The translations under genes were made by a program, and so were the position numbers. A stretch of 64,000 nucleotides of DNA from Neisseria dumasiana. Its GTDB lineage: Bacteria > Pseudomonadota > Gammaproteobacteria > Burkholderiales > Neisseriaceae. The DNA is taken from assembly GCF_022870885.1 (NCBI RefSeq), contig NZ_CP091509.1, positions 2,418,001 through 2,482,000 on the forward strand, in the 5' to 3' direction. The notes beneath the pieces are model-generated. The model was given only the letters and a program-made list of their open reading frames with translations, was not told the DNA's origin and searched no databases. Of the stretch, positions 1-7,289 are shown piece by piece. Every line of letters begins with the position of its first letter. Position 1 is the first letter of the stretch.

Positions 1-800
1 GCGTGCCGCCGATTTCGGACGAACGCTACATCGACAGCATTTTCGATATCGCCCGCGCCCAAAACGTGGGGTTGATTATCCCCACCATCGATACCGAACT
101 GCAAAAACTGGCCGATGCCCGCAACCGCTTTGAAGCGGCCGGTATCCATATCATCGTTTCCGATCCCGAACTGATCACCATCTGCCGCGACAAACGCTTT
201 ACCGCCGGCCTCTTTAACCGCCACGGCATCGACACCCCCGAAATTTACGACCGCGAAAACCTGACCTTTCCCTGTTTTGCCAAACCTTACGACGGCAGCC
301 GCAGCATCGGCGCGAAATACATCCACTCGGCAGAAGATTTGTCTTACGACCTCTTAACCGACCCCAAAATCATTTTCTGCCGCTACATCGACATTACCAA
401 CGAATTTACCGAATTTACCGTTGATCTGTATTACGACCGTTCAGGCCGTCTGAAATGCGCCGTGCCGCGCGAACGCTTGGAAGTACGCACGGGCGAAGTG
501 AGCAAAGGCGCCACCCGCCGCAACCACCTGTATTCGCTCATGACCGAAAAAATGCCGGTATTGGAAGGCGCGCGCGGCTGCATTACCGCCCAGTTTTTCT
601 GCAAAGACAACACTGTTTACGGCATCGAAATCAACCCGCGCTTCGGCGGCGGCTTCCCGCTCACCTATGCGGCGGGCAGCAACTACCCCGGCTGGCTGAT
701 CGGCGAATACCTTTACGGCGGCAACATTCCGTTTTTCGACCAATGGCAAAACAATTTAATCATGTTGCGCTACGACGCAAAAATATTGGTGCCGGAGTAA
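1..800 (+). CDS. ATP-grasp family ligase, 5' partial
   Basis: About 266 codons of an open frame that enters from the left edge; the visible text begins with a VPPISDERYID-type stretch that in this family lies after an N-terminal Rossmann-like region, so the true start is outside the window. ATP-grasp features are visible: a nucleotide-binding lysine region (CFAKPYDGSRSIG) and the C-terminal metal-binding motif EINPRFGGGFP. These enzymes use ATP to join a carboxylate to an amine or similar nucleophile through an acyl-phosphate. It is followed closely by a HAD phosphatase and a sugar formyltransferase, so a role in decorating a surface glycan or its precursor is inferred. The substrate cannot be read from the sequence. 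Confidence 0.8.
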   Translation, partial: VPPISDERYIDSIFDIARAQNVGLIIPTIDTELQKLADARNRFEAAGIHIIVSDPELITICRDKRFTAGLFNRHGIDTPEIYDRENLTFPCFAKPYDGSRSIGAKYIHSAEDLSYDLLTDPKIIFCRYIDITNEFTEFTVDLYYDRSGRLKCAVPRERLEVRTGEVSKGATRRNHLYSLMTEKMPVLEGARGCITAQFFCKDNTVYGIEINPRFGGGFPLTYAAGSNYPGWLIGEYLYGGNIPFFDQWQNNLIMLRYDAKILVPE

Positions 801-829
801 CACACACATCATCAGAAAGTATGAAGTAA

Positions 830-1504
830 ATGAACAACATCAGACCATCGGAAAGTATTTTGGTCTTGGATTTAGACGATACGCTGTATCCGGAATACGA
901 ATACAAAATTTCCGGCATCCGAACCGTGTGCAAGCACATTTCCCTGCTCTACCCCGAGCACCGCGCCGACAACCTGATGGCGCAGCTGGATACATCCGGC
1001 AACCACTGGCTCGACAAGCTGTGCCGCCTGTGCGGTTTCAACGAATCGGAAAAACAATCTTTATTGTGGCTGTATCGGACACACACACCGAACTTAACGG
1101 CATTTATGCCGTCTGAAGAATTTAAAGATATGCTGAAACCATTTGCCGCCTGCATATTGATTTCAGACGGCCGCAGCCTGACACAGCGTTTGAAGCTGTA
1201 TGCACTCGGCCTGTTGGAATGCTTCGACGAAATTTTGATATCGGAACCCTGCGACTCGAAAAAGCCCGACGACAAACGTTTCAAACATGTGCAGCAACAG
1301 TATTCCGGCCGGCACTACATTTATGTGGGAGACAATATTGCCAAAGATTTCATCACGCCCAACCGTTTGGGCTGGCAAACGATCGGTATCTTGCCCCAAA
1401 AACACAGTATCCACCAACATCAGGCAAACCGTTTCGACAACAGCCACCAACCGCACATATGGTTGGCCGGGATAAACGAACTCCCCGCACTGTTCGCACG
1501 ATAA
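830..1504 (+). CDS. HAD-superfamily hydrolase (phosphatase)
   Basis: A 224-residue protein with the HAD motif I DLDDTLY at about residues 14-20 (nucleophile Asp14, second Asp16), a motif II serine in ILISDGRS, and a motif IV-like YVGDNIAKDF near residue 165. The length and the insert after motif I fit the type IA (C1 cap) class, which removes phosphate from small molecules. It starts 29 bases after the ATP-grasp gene and precedes the formyltransferase, so it probably acts on a sugar-phosphate or acyl-phosphate intermediate in the same glycan pathway. The gene contains one AT-type uptake sequence (ATGCCGTCTGAA, near 1106). Substrate unknown. Confidence 0.75.
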   Translation: MNNIRPSESILVLDLDDTLYPEYEYKISGIRTVCKHISLLYPEHRADNLMAQLDTSGNHWLDKLCRLCGFNESEKQSLLWLYRTHTPNLTAFMPSEEFKDMLKPFAACILISDGRSLTQRLKLYALGLLECFDEILISEPCDSKKPDDKRFKHVQQQYSGRHYIYVGDNIAKDFITPNRLGWQTIGILPQKHSIHQHQANRFDNSHQPHIWLAGINELPALFAR

Positions 1505-1562
1505 CAAGCCTTTAACAAGGCGGGATCGCAGACACACGTTTATTTAAAATCAAGGATAAAAA

Positions 1563-2345
1563 ATGACCAAAATTCTCTTTATGGGTCGGAAAAAAGTATC
1601 GGCCGGATTATTGGAATTCCTATCCGCGCAAAACAACATCGAGATCGTAGGCGTGCTGACCGACAGCCATCTGCAAGGTTCGCCCACCACGGCCGCCGCC
1701 AAACGCTTGGGGCTGCCGCTATACACTTTCGATACTGCCTTGCAAGCCATGAAAGAAGGTCGTTTGAACTACGATTTGGGTATTTCGGTGCTCTACTGGC
1801 GCAAACTGCGCGACGAATTTCTCAGCACGCCCTCTCGCGGCACCATCAATTTCCACCCCGCGCTGCTGCCCGAATACAAAGGCACCGGCGGCTACAATCT
1901 GGCGATTATGGACAAGCTTTCCGAATGGGGCATCTCCGCCCACTATATCGACGATTCCATCGACACCGGCGATTTGATCGAAGTGGTGCGCTTTCCGATG
2001 GATCCCGACACCGAAACCGCCCAATCGCTCGAACGCCGCTCGATGGAGGTGCTGGAAGGTTTTGCCCAACGCCTGATCATGCAGGCCGCAACCAGCGAAA
2101 CCAAACTGCCAGCCTATCCCAACATCGGCGGCGAATACACCAGCCGTGCCGAGATGGAAGCCATGAAAGAAATCCGCCCCGGCGACGACGTTGACCGAAA
2201 AATACGCGCGTTTTGGTTTCCGCCTTACGACGGTGCGTATATCGAAATCGACGGCAAAAAATTCACTCTGGTCAACCGCCGGATTTTAGAAGACGTTGCC
2301 CCTAAAGATTCCACCAGCCTTTTTGCAGGACAAGCCGATGCTTAA
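1563..2345 (+). CDS. Formyltransferase family protein, probable nucleotide-sugar N-formyltransferase
   Basis: 260 residues, much shorter than the roughly 310 of methionyl-tRNA formyltransferase. The family core is clear: INFHPALLPEYKG around residue 95 carries the Asn-x-His catalytic pair and IDDSIDTGD near residue 130 the partner Asp. Enzymes of this size transfer a formyl group from 10-formyltetrahydrofolate to the 4-amino (or 3-amino) group of a dideoxy nucleotide sugar. The next gene, overlapping by 8 bases, is a sugar aminotransferase, and a 4,6-dehydratase follows, giving a complete dehydratase, aminotransferase, formyltransferase set. The sugar product (an N-formamido-dideoxy sugar) is inferred from this context. 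ATG at 1563 follows an AAGGAT site. Confidence 0.75.
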   Translation: MTKILFMGRKKVSAGLLEFLSAQNNIEIVGVLTDSHLQGSPTTAAAKRLGLPLYTFDTALQAMKEGRLNYDLGISVLYWRKLRDEFLSTPSRGTINFHPALLPEYKGTGGYNLAIMDKLSEWGISAHYIDDSIDTGDLIEVVRFPMDPDTETAQSLERRSMEVLEGFAQRLIMQAATSETKLPAYPNIGGEYTSRAEMEAMKEIRPGDDVDRKIRAFWFPPYDGAYIEIDGKKFTLVNRRILEDVAPKDSTSLFAGQADA

Positions 2346-3513
2346 CACTTCTATCGCCCCGTGGCCTTCGTTTACCCAAGAAGAGGCCGATGCCGTATCC
2401 CGCGTATTGCTCTCCAACAAAGTCAATTATTGGACGGGCACGGAATGCCGCGAGTTTGAACAAGAATTTGCCGCCTTTGCCGGCACGCAATACGCCGTGG
2501 CACTCGGCAACGGCACGCTGGCTTTGGACGTTGCCTTGAAAGCCATGGGCATCGGTGCGGGCGACGATGTGATCGTTACCTCGCGCACGTTTTTGGCTTC
2601 CGCTTCTTCCATCGTAACCGCCGGTGCCAACCCCGTGTTTGCCGATGTGGATTTGAACAGCCAAAACATTTCCGCCGAAACCATTCAGACGGCCTTAACT
2701 CCGAACACCAAAGCCGTTATCGTGGTGCATTTGGCCGGTATGCCCGCCGAAATGGACGCGATTATGGACTTGGCCGACAAGCACAATCTGTGGGTTATCG
2801 AAGACTGCGCCCAAGCGCACGGTGCGAAATACAAAGGCAAGCCGGTCGGCTCCATCGGCCATATCGGTGCGTGGTCGTTCTGCCAAGACAAAATCATGAC
2901 CACCGGCGGTGAAGGCGGCATGGTAACCACCAACGATAAAGAGCTGTGGTCGAAAATGTGGTCGTACAAAGACCACGGCAAAAGCTACGATGCCGTGTAC
3001 AACCGCCAACACCCGCCCGGCTTCCGGTGGCTGCACGAAAGTTTCGGCACCAACTGGCGCATGATGGAAATGCAGGCCGTTATCGGACGCATCCAACTCA
3101 AACGTATGCCGGAATGGACAGCCAAACGCCAAGCCAACGCCGCCAAGCTGGAGGCCGTCTTAAAAAACTTCGGCAGCATCCGTTTGGTGGACGTTCCCGA
3201 CTACATCGAACACGCGCAATACAAATTCTATGCGTTCGTGAAACCCGAAAACCTCAAAGCAGGCTGGAGCCGCGACCGCATCGTCGAAGAATTGGGCGCG
3301 CGCAAAGTGCCGTGCTACCAGGGTAGCTGCTCGGAGGTGTATTTGGAAAAAGCCTTCGACAACACGCCGTGGCGGCCGAAAGAACGTTTGAAAAACGCGG
3401 TGGAATTGGGCGACACCAGCCTGATGTTCTTGGTGCATCCGACCATCACGCCGGAAGAAATGGATTTCTGCTGCCGCCATATCGAAGAAGTGCTGAAAGC
3501 GGCCACGGCGTAA
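2338..3513 (+). CDS. DegT/DnrJ/EryC1 family PLP-dependent sugar aminotransferase
   Basis: 391 residues from ATG 2338, chosen because AGGA lies at proper distance and the start overlaps the stop of the formyltransferase by 8 bases; an upstream in-frame start at 2296 lies inside that gene. Fold-type I signatures: IEDCAQAHGA supplies the Asp/Gln pair binding the PLP ring, and WSFCQDKIMTTGGEGGM supplies the Schiff-base lysine. Family members move an amino group from glutamate to a 4-keto-6-deoxy nucleotide sugar made by an enzyme such as the dehydratase encoded at 3693. Cytoplasmic. Exact stereochemistry cannot be told from sequence. Confidence 0.88.
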   Translation: MLNTSIAPWPSFTQEEADAVSRVLLSNKVNYWTGTECREFEQEFAAFAGTQYAVALGNGTLALDVALKAMGIGAGDDVIVTSRTFLASASSIVTAGANPVFADVDLNSQNISAETIQTALTPNTKAVIVVHLAGMPAEMDAIMDLADKHNLWVIEDCAQAHGAKYKGKPVGSIGHIGAWSFCQDKIMTTGGEGGMVTTNDKELWSKMWSYKDHGKSYDAVYNRQHPPGFRWLHESFGTNWRMMEMQAVIGRIQLKRMPEWTAKRQANAAKLEAVLKNFGSIRLVDVPDYIEHAQYKFYAFVKPENLKAGWSRDRIVEELGARKVPCYQGSCSEVYLEKAFDNTPWRPKERLKNAVELGDTSLMFLVHPTITPEEMDFCCRHIEEVLKAATA

Positions 3514-3600
3514 AGCCTGCCTTTTCAGACGGCCTGAACAATACGGCCGGCGCATGGCGCACACGATAAAGCAAACAAAGAAAAACAAAAAATAAATACT

Positions 3601-3639
3601 TTTTCAGACGGCCGTTTACCCGGCCCGAGGCCGTCTGAA
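3601..3639. terminator. Inverted pair of DNA uptake sequences
   Basis: TTCAGACGGCC and its inverse GGCCGTCTGAA are separated by 15 bases in the gap after the aminotransferase gene. Such pairs form a hairpin and serve both as transcription attenuators and as uptake signals in Neisseria. There is no strong T-run on the plus strand, so read-through to the next gene is likely. Confidence 0.5.
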
Positions 3640-3692
3640 TCTGCCGCACACGAACACACAACAACAATAAATAACAACACCGGAAAACAGAT

Positions 3693-5597
3693 ATGAATTT
3701 GGAAGCCTTACTATCGTTGCCCCGCAACGTTAAAAAAGCCTGTTTCATCATTCACGATATGTTGGTGATATTCGTGTCATTTTGGTTTGCCCAAAGCCTG
3801 AAAGCGAGCTACGACGGCGAATGGGCAAATGCCGCCAACTGGCTGGCGTTTGCAGCCACGGCGGTGCTGACCATCGTATTGTTCGTCAAACTGGGTTTAT
3901 ACCGCGCCGTTACGCGTTATGTGAGCACCCGCATTCTCAGCACGGCGGTATTCGGCTGCATGCTCTCGGCGGTGTTTTTTCTATTCAGCGTATTGATTTT
4001 CGAGCAACGTCTGCGGCTCGCGCTGCCGGTGGTTTATTTTTTGATGCTGGTGGTGTTGGTAACCAGCTCGCGCATTATTTTAAAATCGATTCTTTCCGAC
4101 CGCCGCCACCGCAAGCAGATGGCACCGGTGATTATCTACGGCGCAGGCCAGTCGGGCAGGCAGCTTCTCGAAGCCATCAAACAGGTTAACGAATACAACG
4201 CCGTGGCTTTTGTTGACGACAATTCCGCCATCCAACACACCACCATTTACGACCTGCCCGTTTACAGGCCGTCTGAACTCGAAGACCTCATCAAACGCTA
4301 CGGCGTCGAAAAAATCCTGTTGGCGATACCGAGTGCTTCCCAAGAACAACGCAAGCTCATCATCGAACGCCTCAAATGCCTGCAATGCGAAGTGTTGTCG
4401 ATTCCGGGCATGAAAGACTTGGTAGACGGCAAAATCAGCGTCAGCTCGCTGAAAAAAGTATCCGTTATCGACCTGCTCGGCCGCGATCCCGTTGCCCCCC
4501 GCCCCGAATTGATGAGTGCGGACATTTCCGGCAAAGTCGTTTTGGTCACCGGCGCGGGCGGCTCCATCGGTTCCGAACTGTGCCGCCAGATTATCCGCTA
4601 CCGTCCGGCCAAACTGCTTTTGTTTGAACTGTCGGAATTTTCGCTGTACAGCATCGATAAAGAGCTGCGCGAATTTCAGACGGCCTCCGGCATGGATATC
4701 GAAGTCGTACCGCTTTTGGGTTCGGTGCAGCACCGCAAACGCCTGTTCAGCATCATGGAAGCCTACGGCGTGCAAACCGTGTATCACGCCGCCGCTTACA
4801 AGCATGTGCCGATGGTGGAATTCAACACCATCGAAGGCGTGCGCAACAATGTGTACGGCACGCTTTTCTGCGCGCAAGCCGCCGTAGATGCCGGCGTAGA
4901 AACGTTTGTATTGATTTCCACCGATAAGGCCGTGCGCCCCACCAACACCATGGGAGCGAGCAAACGCATGGCCGAACTGTGCCTTCAGGCTCTGGCTGCC
5001 GAAGCCGGCCAACAAACCCGTTTCTGCATGGTACGCTTCGGCAACGTGCTCGGCTCGTCCGGCTCGGTAGTGCCCGTTTTTGAAAAACAGATTGCCGCAG
5101 GCGGCCCGATTACCCTCACCCATCAAGACATTACCCGCTACTTCATGACCATTCCCGAAGCCGCCCAGCTGGTGATTCAGGCCGGAGCAATGGGCAAAGG
5201 CGGCGACGTGTTCGTGCTCGACATGGGCGAATCGGTGCGGATTATCGATTTGGCCAAGCAGATGATCCGCCTGAGCGGCTTGGAAGTGAAAGACGAAAAC
5301 CACCCCGACGGCGACATCGAAATCAAAGTAACCGGACTGCGCCCGGGCGAAAAATTATACGAAGAGCTGTTAATCGGCGAAGAGGTTCAACAAACCGGCC
5401 ACCCCCGCATCATGACCGCCAACGAAGTCATGCTGCCGTGGGATGCCCTGTCCGACATTCTCACCCGTATGGATACGGCATGCCGCGAAATGAACCAAAT
5501 GGCCCTCAGACAACTCTTATTGGAAGCACCAACCGGTTTTGCGCCCAAAGACGACATCTGTGATTTGGTTTGGCTGCAAAACCGGCAGGCCGTCTGA
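3693..5597 (+). CDS. Membrane nucleotide-sugar 4,6-dehydratase (PglD/WbpM/CapD family)
   Basis: 634 residues, the usual length of this family. The N-terminal part has about four hydrophobic segments (residues 12-120), followed by a CoA-binding-like Rossmann domain (IIYGAGQSGRQLLEAI near 150) and a C-terminal extended-SDR domain with the NAD site VLVTGAGGSIGSEL near 285. The catalytic region reads STDKAVRPTNTMGASKR, with Met in the place of the usual SDR Tyr, as in WbpM and PglF. The enzyme converts UDP-GlcNAc to UDP-4-keto-6-deoxy-GlcNAc, the first step to bacillosamine-type or formamido sugars. In pathogenic Neisseria the homologue PglD feeds pilin glycosylation; here the neighbours are a formyltransferase and a Wza/Wzc export set, so capsule or exopolysaccharide is equally possible. 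Confidence 0.88.
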   Translation: MNLEALLSLPRNVKKACFIIHDMLVIFVSFWFAQSLKASYDGEWANAANWLAFAATAVLTIVLFVKLGLYRAVTRYVSTRILSTAVFGCMLSAVFFLFSVLIFEQRLRLALPVVYFLMLVVLVTSSRIILKSILSDRRHRKQMAPVIIYGAGQSGRQLLEAIKQVNEYNAVAFVDDNSAIQHTTIYDLPVYRPSELEDLIKRYGVEKILLAIPSASQEQRKLIIERLKCLQCEVLSIPGMKDLVDGKISVSSLKKVSVIDLLGRDPVAPRPELMSADISGKVVLVTGAGGSIGSELCRQIIRYRPAKLLLFELSEFSLYSIDKELREFQTASGMDIEVVPLLGSVQHRKRLFSIMEAYGVQTVYHAAAYKHVPMVEFNTIEGVRNNVYGTLFCAQAAVDAGVETFVLISTDKAVRPTNTMGASKRMAELCLQALAAEAGQQTRFCMVRFGNVLGSSGSVVPVFEKQIAAGGPITLTHQDITRYFMTIPEAAQLVIQAGAMGKGGDVFVLDMGESVRIIDLAKQMIRLSGLEVKDENHPDGDIEIKVTGLRPGEKLYEELLIGEEVQQTGHPRIMTANEVMLPWDALSDILTRMDTACREMNQMALRQLLLEAPTGFAPKDDICDLVWLQNRQAV

Positions 5598-5622
5598 AAA
5601 CCCCATACCGTTCAGACGGCCT
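5587..5622. terminator. Inverted uptake-sequence pair overlapping the dehydratase stop
   Basis: AGGCCGTCTGAA spans the dehydratase stop codon region and its inverse TTCAGACGGCCT follows after 12 bases. It could form a stem of 12 base pairs just before the wza-like gene. A role in attenuation is inferred. Confidence 0.5.
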
Positions 5623-5648
5623 TCCGCCACACCCGAAAAGGACAAACC

Positions 5649-6779
5649 GTGAAGACAACACTCACTGTAATCAGCTTCTCGCTGCTGGCCTTAACCGCCG
5701 GCTGCACCGTCGTACCCGGCTCCGGCCTGCCCACGCGCAACAAAACGGTGGTGTACGACCACAACGAAAGCAAACAAGATACCGTATTAGACAGCCGCAT
5801 CAATATTTACCCGATTACGCCGGGTCTGATCGACCGCATGCAGGAACACCGCCGCGGCGCACTGAGCAACCCCGCGCTCGAACGCCAAAAATCCGGCTAC
5901 CGCTACCGCGTGGGCAGCGGCGACGTGCTGAACGTGATGGTTTGGCACCACCCCGACCTGAACACCCCCACGCCTTCCGGCACGCAAACCGAAAGCAAAC
6001 AAGTGAGCAACGGCGTATGGGTTGACGAAGCCGGTTATCTTTCCTACCCGCTGGCCGGCAGAATCTACGCCCGCGGCAAAACCCTGCCCGAACTGCAAAA
6101 CATCCTTACCGGCCGTCTGAAACGCTACATCAAAAACCCGCAGGTATCCCTAACCGTAACCGAATTCCGATCGCAGCGCGTTTCCGTATCCGGCGCAGTC
6201 GGCAAACCCGGCCAATTTCCGATTACCAACGTACCGCTGACGCTGCTTGACGTAATCGACCAAGCCGGCGGCGCGGCCGAAAACGCCGATACCAACAACA
6301 TCAGATGGACGAAAGACGGCGTAGAACGCACCATCTCGCTGCAAGACATCCGCCAACACGGCGATTTGTCGCAAAACCTGCTGTTAAGCGGCGGCGACAT
6401 CGTGTATGTGCCCACCACCGACAACAGCAGAGTGCATGTGATGGGCGAAGTCGGCAAACAAACCTCCCTGCGTATGGGCAGCTACGGCCTGACCCTCACG
6501 CAGGCACTGGGCGACGCGGGCGGCATCAACCAAGTAACGGCCAACGCATCCGGCGTATTCGTGATCCGCAACGTGCCCGAAGACCGGGCCAAACCGATAC
6601 ACGTTTACCAACTCAACCTGAAAGACGCATCGGCCTACGCATTGGCCAACCGCTTCAAACTGCGTGCCGATGACGTTGTTTATGTAACTGCCGCACCGGT
6701 ATCGCGTTGGAACCGCGTAGTTTCCCAAGTAACCAACTCCGTTTCCAACATTACCTCCCTGAACAGCTCCTTCAACTGA
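5649..6779 (+). CDS. wza: Outer-membrane polysaccharide export lipoprotein (Wza/OPX family)
   Basis: 376 residues starting with GTG at 5649, which has AAAGGA at good spacing. The N-terminus is a lipoprotein signal ending in LTAGC, so Cys19 should be lipidated. The body carries the polysaccharide export motif (YRYRVGSGDVLNVMVWHHP near 85-103) and two SLBB-type repeats (residues about 180-260 and 270-350). Wza-type proteins form an octameric channel that carries Wzy-dependent capsule or exopolysaccharide through the outer membrane. The following phosphatase and BY-kinase genes complete the classic wza-wzb-wzc set. Most capsulate Neisseria use the ABC-type Ctr system instead, which makes this locus notable. 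Confidence 0.88.
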   Translation: MKTTLTVISFSLLALTAGCTVVPGSGLPTRNKTVVYDHNESKQDTVLDSRINIYPITPGLIDRMQEHRRGALSNPALERQKSGYRYRVGSGDVLNVMVWHHPDLNTPTPSGTQTESKQVSNGVWVDEAGYLSYPLAGRIYARGKTLPELQNILTGRLKRYIKNPQVSLTVTEFRSQRVSVSGAVGKPGQFPITNVPLTLLDVIDQAGGAAENADTNNIRWTKDGVERTISLQDIRQHGDLSQNLLLSGGDIVYVPTTDNSRVHVMGEVGKQTSLRMGSYGLTLTQALGDAGGINQVTANASGVFVIRNVPEDRAKPIHVYQLNLKDASAYALANRFKLRADDVVYVTAAPVSRWNRVVSQVTNSVSNITSLNSSFN

Positions 6780-6811
6780 TGCCGGCCGCAAAGCCCCAGA
6801 AGCGACGCGAG

Positions 6812-7252
6812 ATGTTTAACAAGATTTTAATCGTCTGTATCGGCAACATCTGCCGCTCGCCCACGGCGGAGCGGCTGTTGCAGAAAAAAATGCCCCACCT
6901 GCAGATATCCTCCGCAGGTTTGAAGGCTCTGGCAGGCAAAGATGCCGATCTGCAAGCCATACGCACGGCGCTGCGGCACGGCCTCATCATCGCCGGACAC
7001 ACCGCCCGCCAGCTTACCCCCGCCATGTGCGGGGAAGCCGATTTGATATTGGTGATGGAACCGCAGCACATCGACATGGTTGCCGACGTACTGCCTTCCG
7101 CCCGAAGCAAAACCATGCTGTTCGCCCAATGGCTGCCGCAAAAAAGCATACCCGACCCCTATATGCAGACCGAGGAGTTTTTTGAAACGGTTTACCGGAA
7201 ACTGGAAGAAGCCGCCGAACAATGGGCATACAAACTGACCGTCAGACCGTAA
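6812..7252 (+). CDS. wzb: Low-molecular-weight protein-tyrosine phosphatase (Wzb/Etp type)
   Basis: 146 residues from ATG 6812, the usual family length. An alternative ATG at 6779 would overlap the wza stop but adds 11 residues without family character. The P-loop VCIGNICRSPTAERLL near the N-terminus carries the nucleophilic Cys and the Arg, and the general-acid loop reads IPDPYMQTEEFFE near residue 110. Wzb-type enzymes remove phosphate from the C-terminal tyrosine cluster of the Wzc kinase, encoded next at 7290, and so set the phosphorylation cycle needed for polymer export. Cytoplasmic. Confidence 0.9.
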   Translation: MFNKILIVCIGNICRSPTAERLLQKKMPHLQISSAGLKALAGKDADLQAIRTALRHGLIIAGHTARQLTPAMCGEADLILVMEPQHIDMVADVLPSARSKTMLFAQWLPQKSIPDPYMQTEEFFETVYRKLEEAAEQWAYKLTVRP

Positions 7253-7289
7253 ACCCTCCCCGGTAAAAAATGAGAAGGAAAACCCGACA

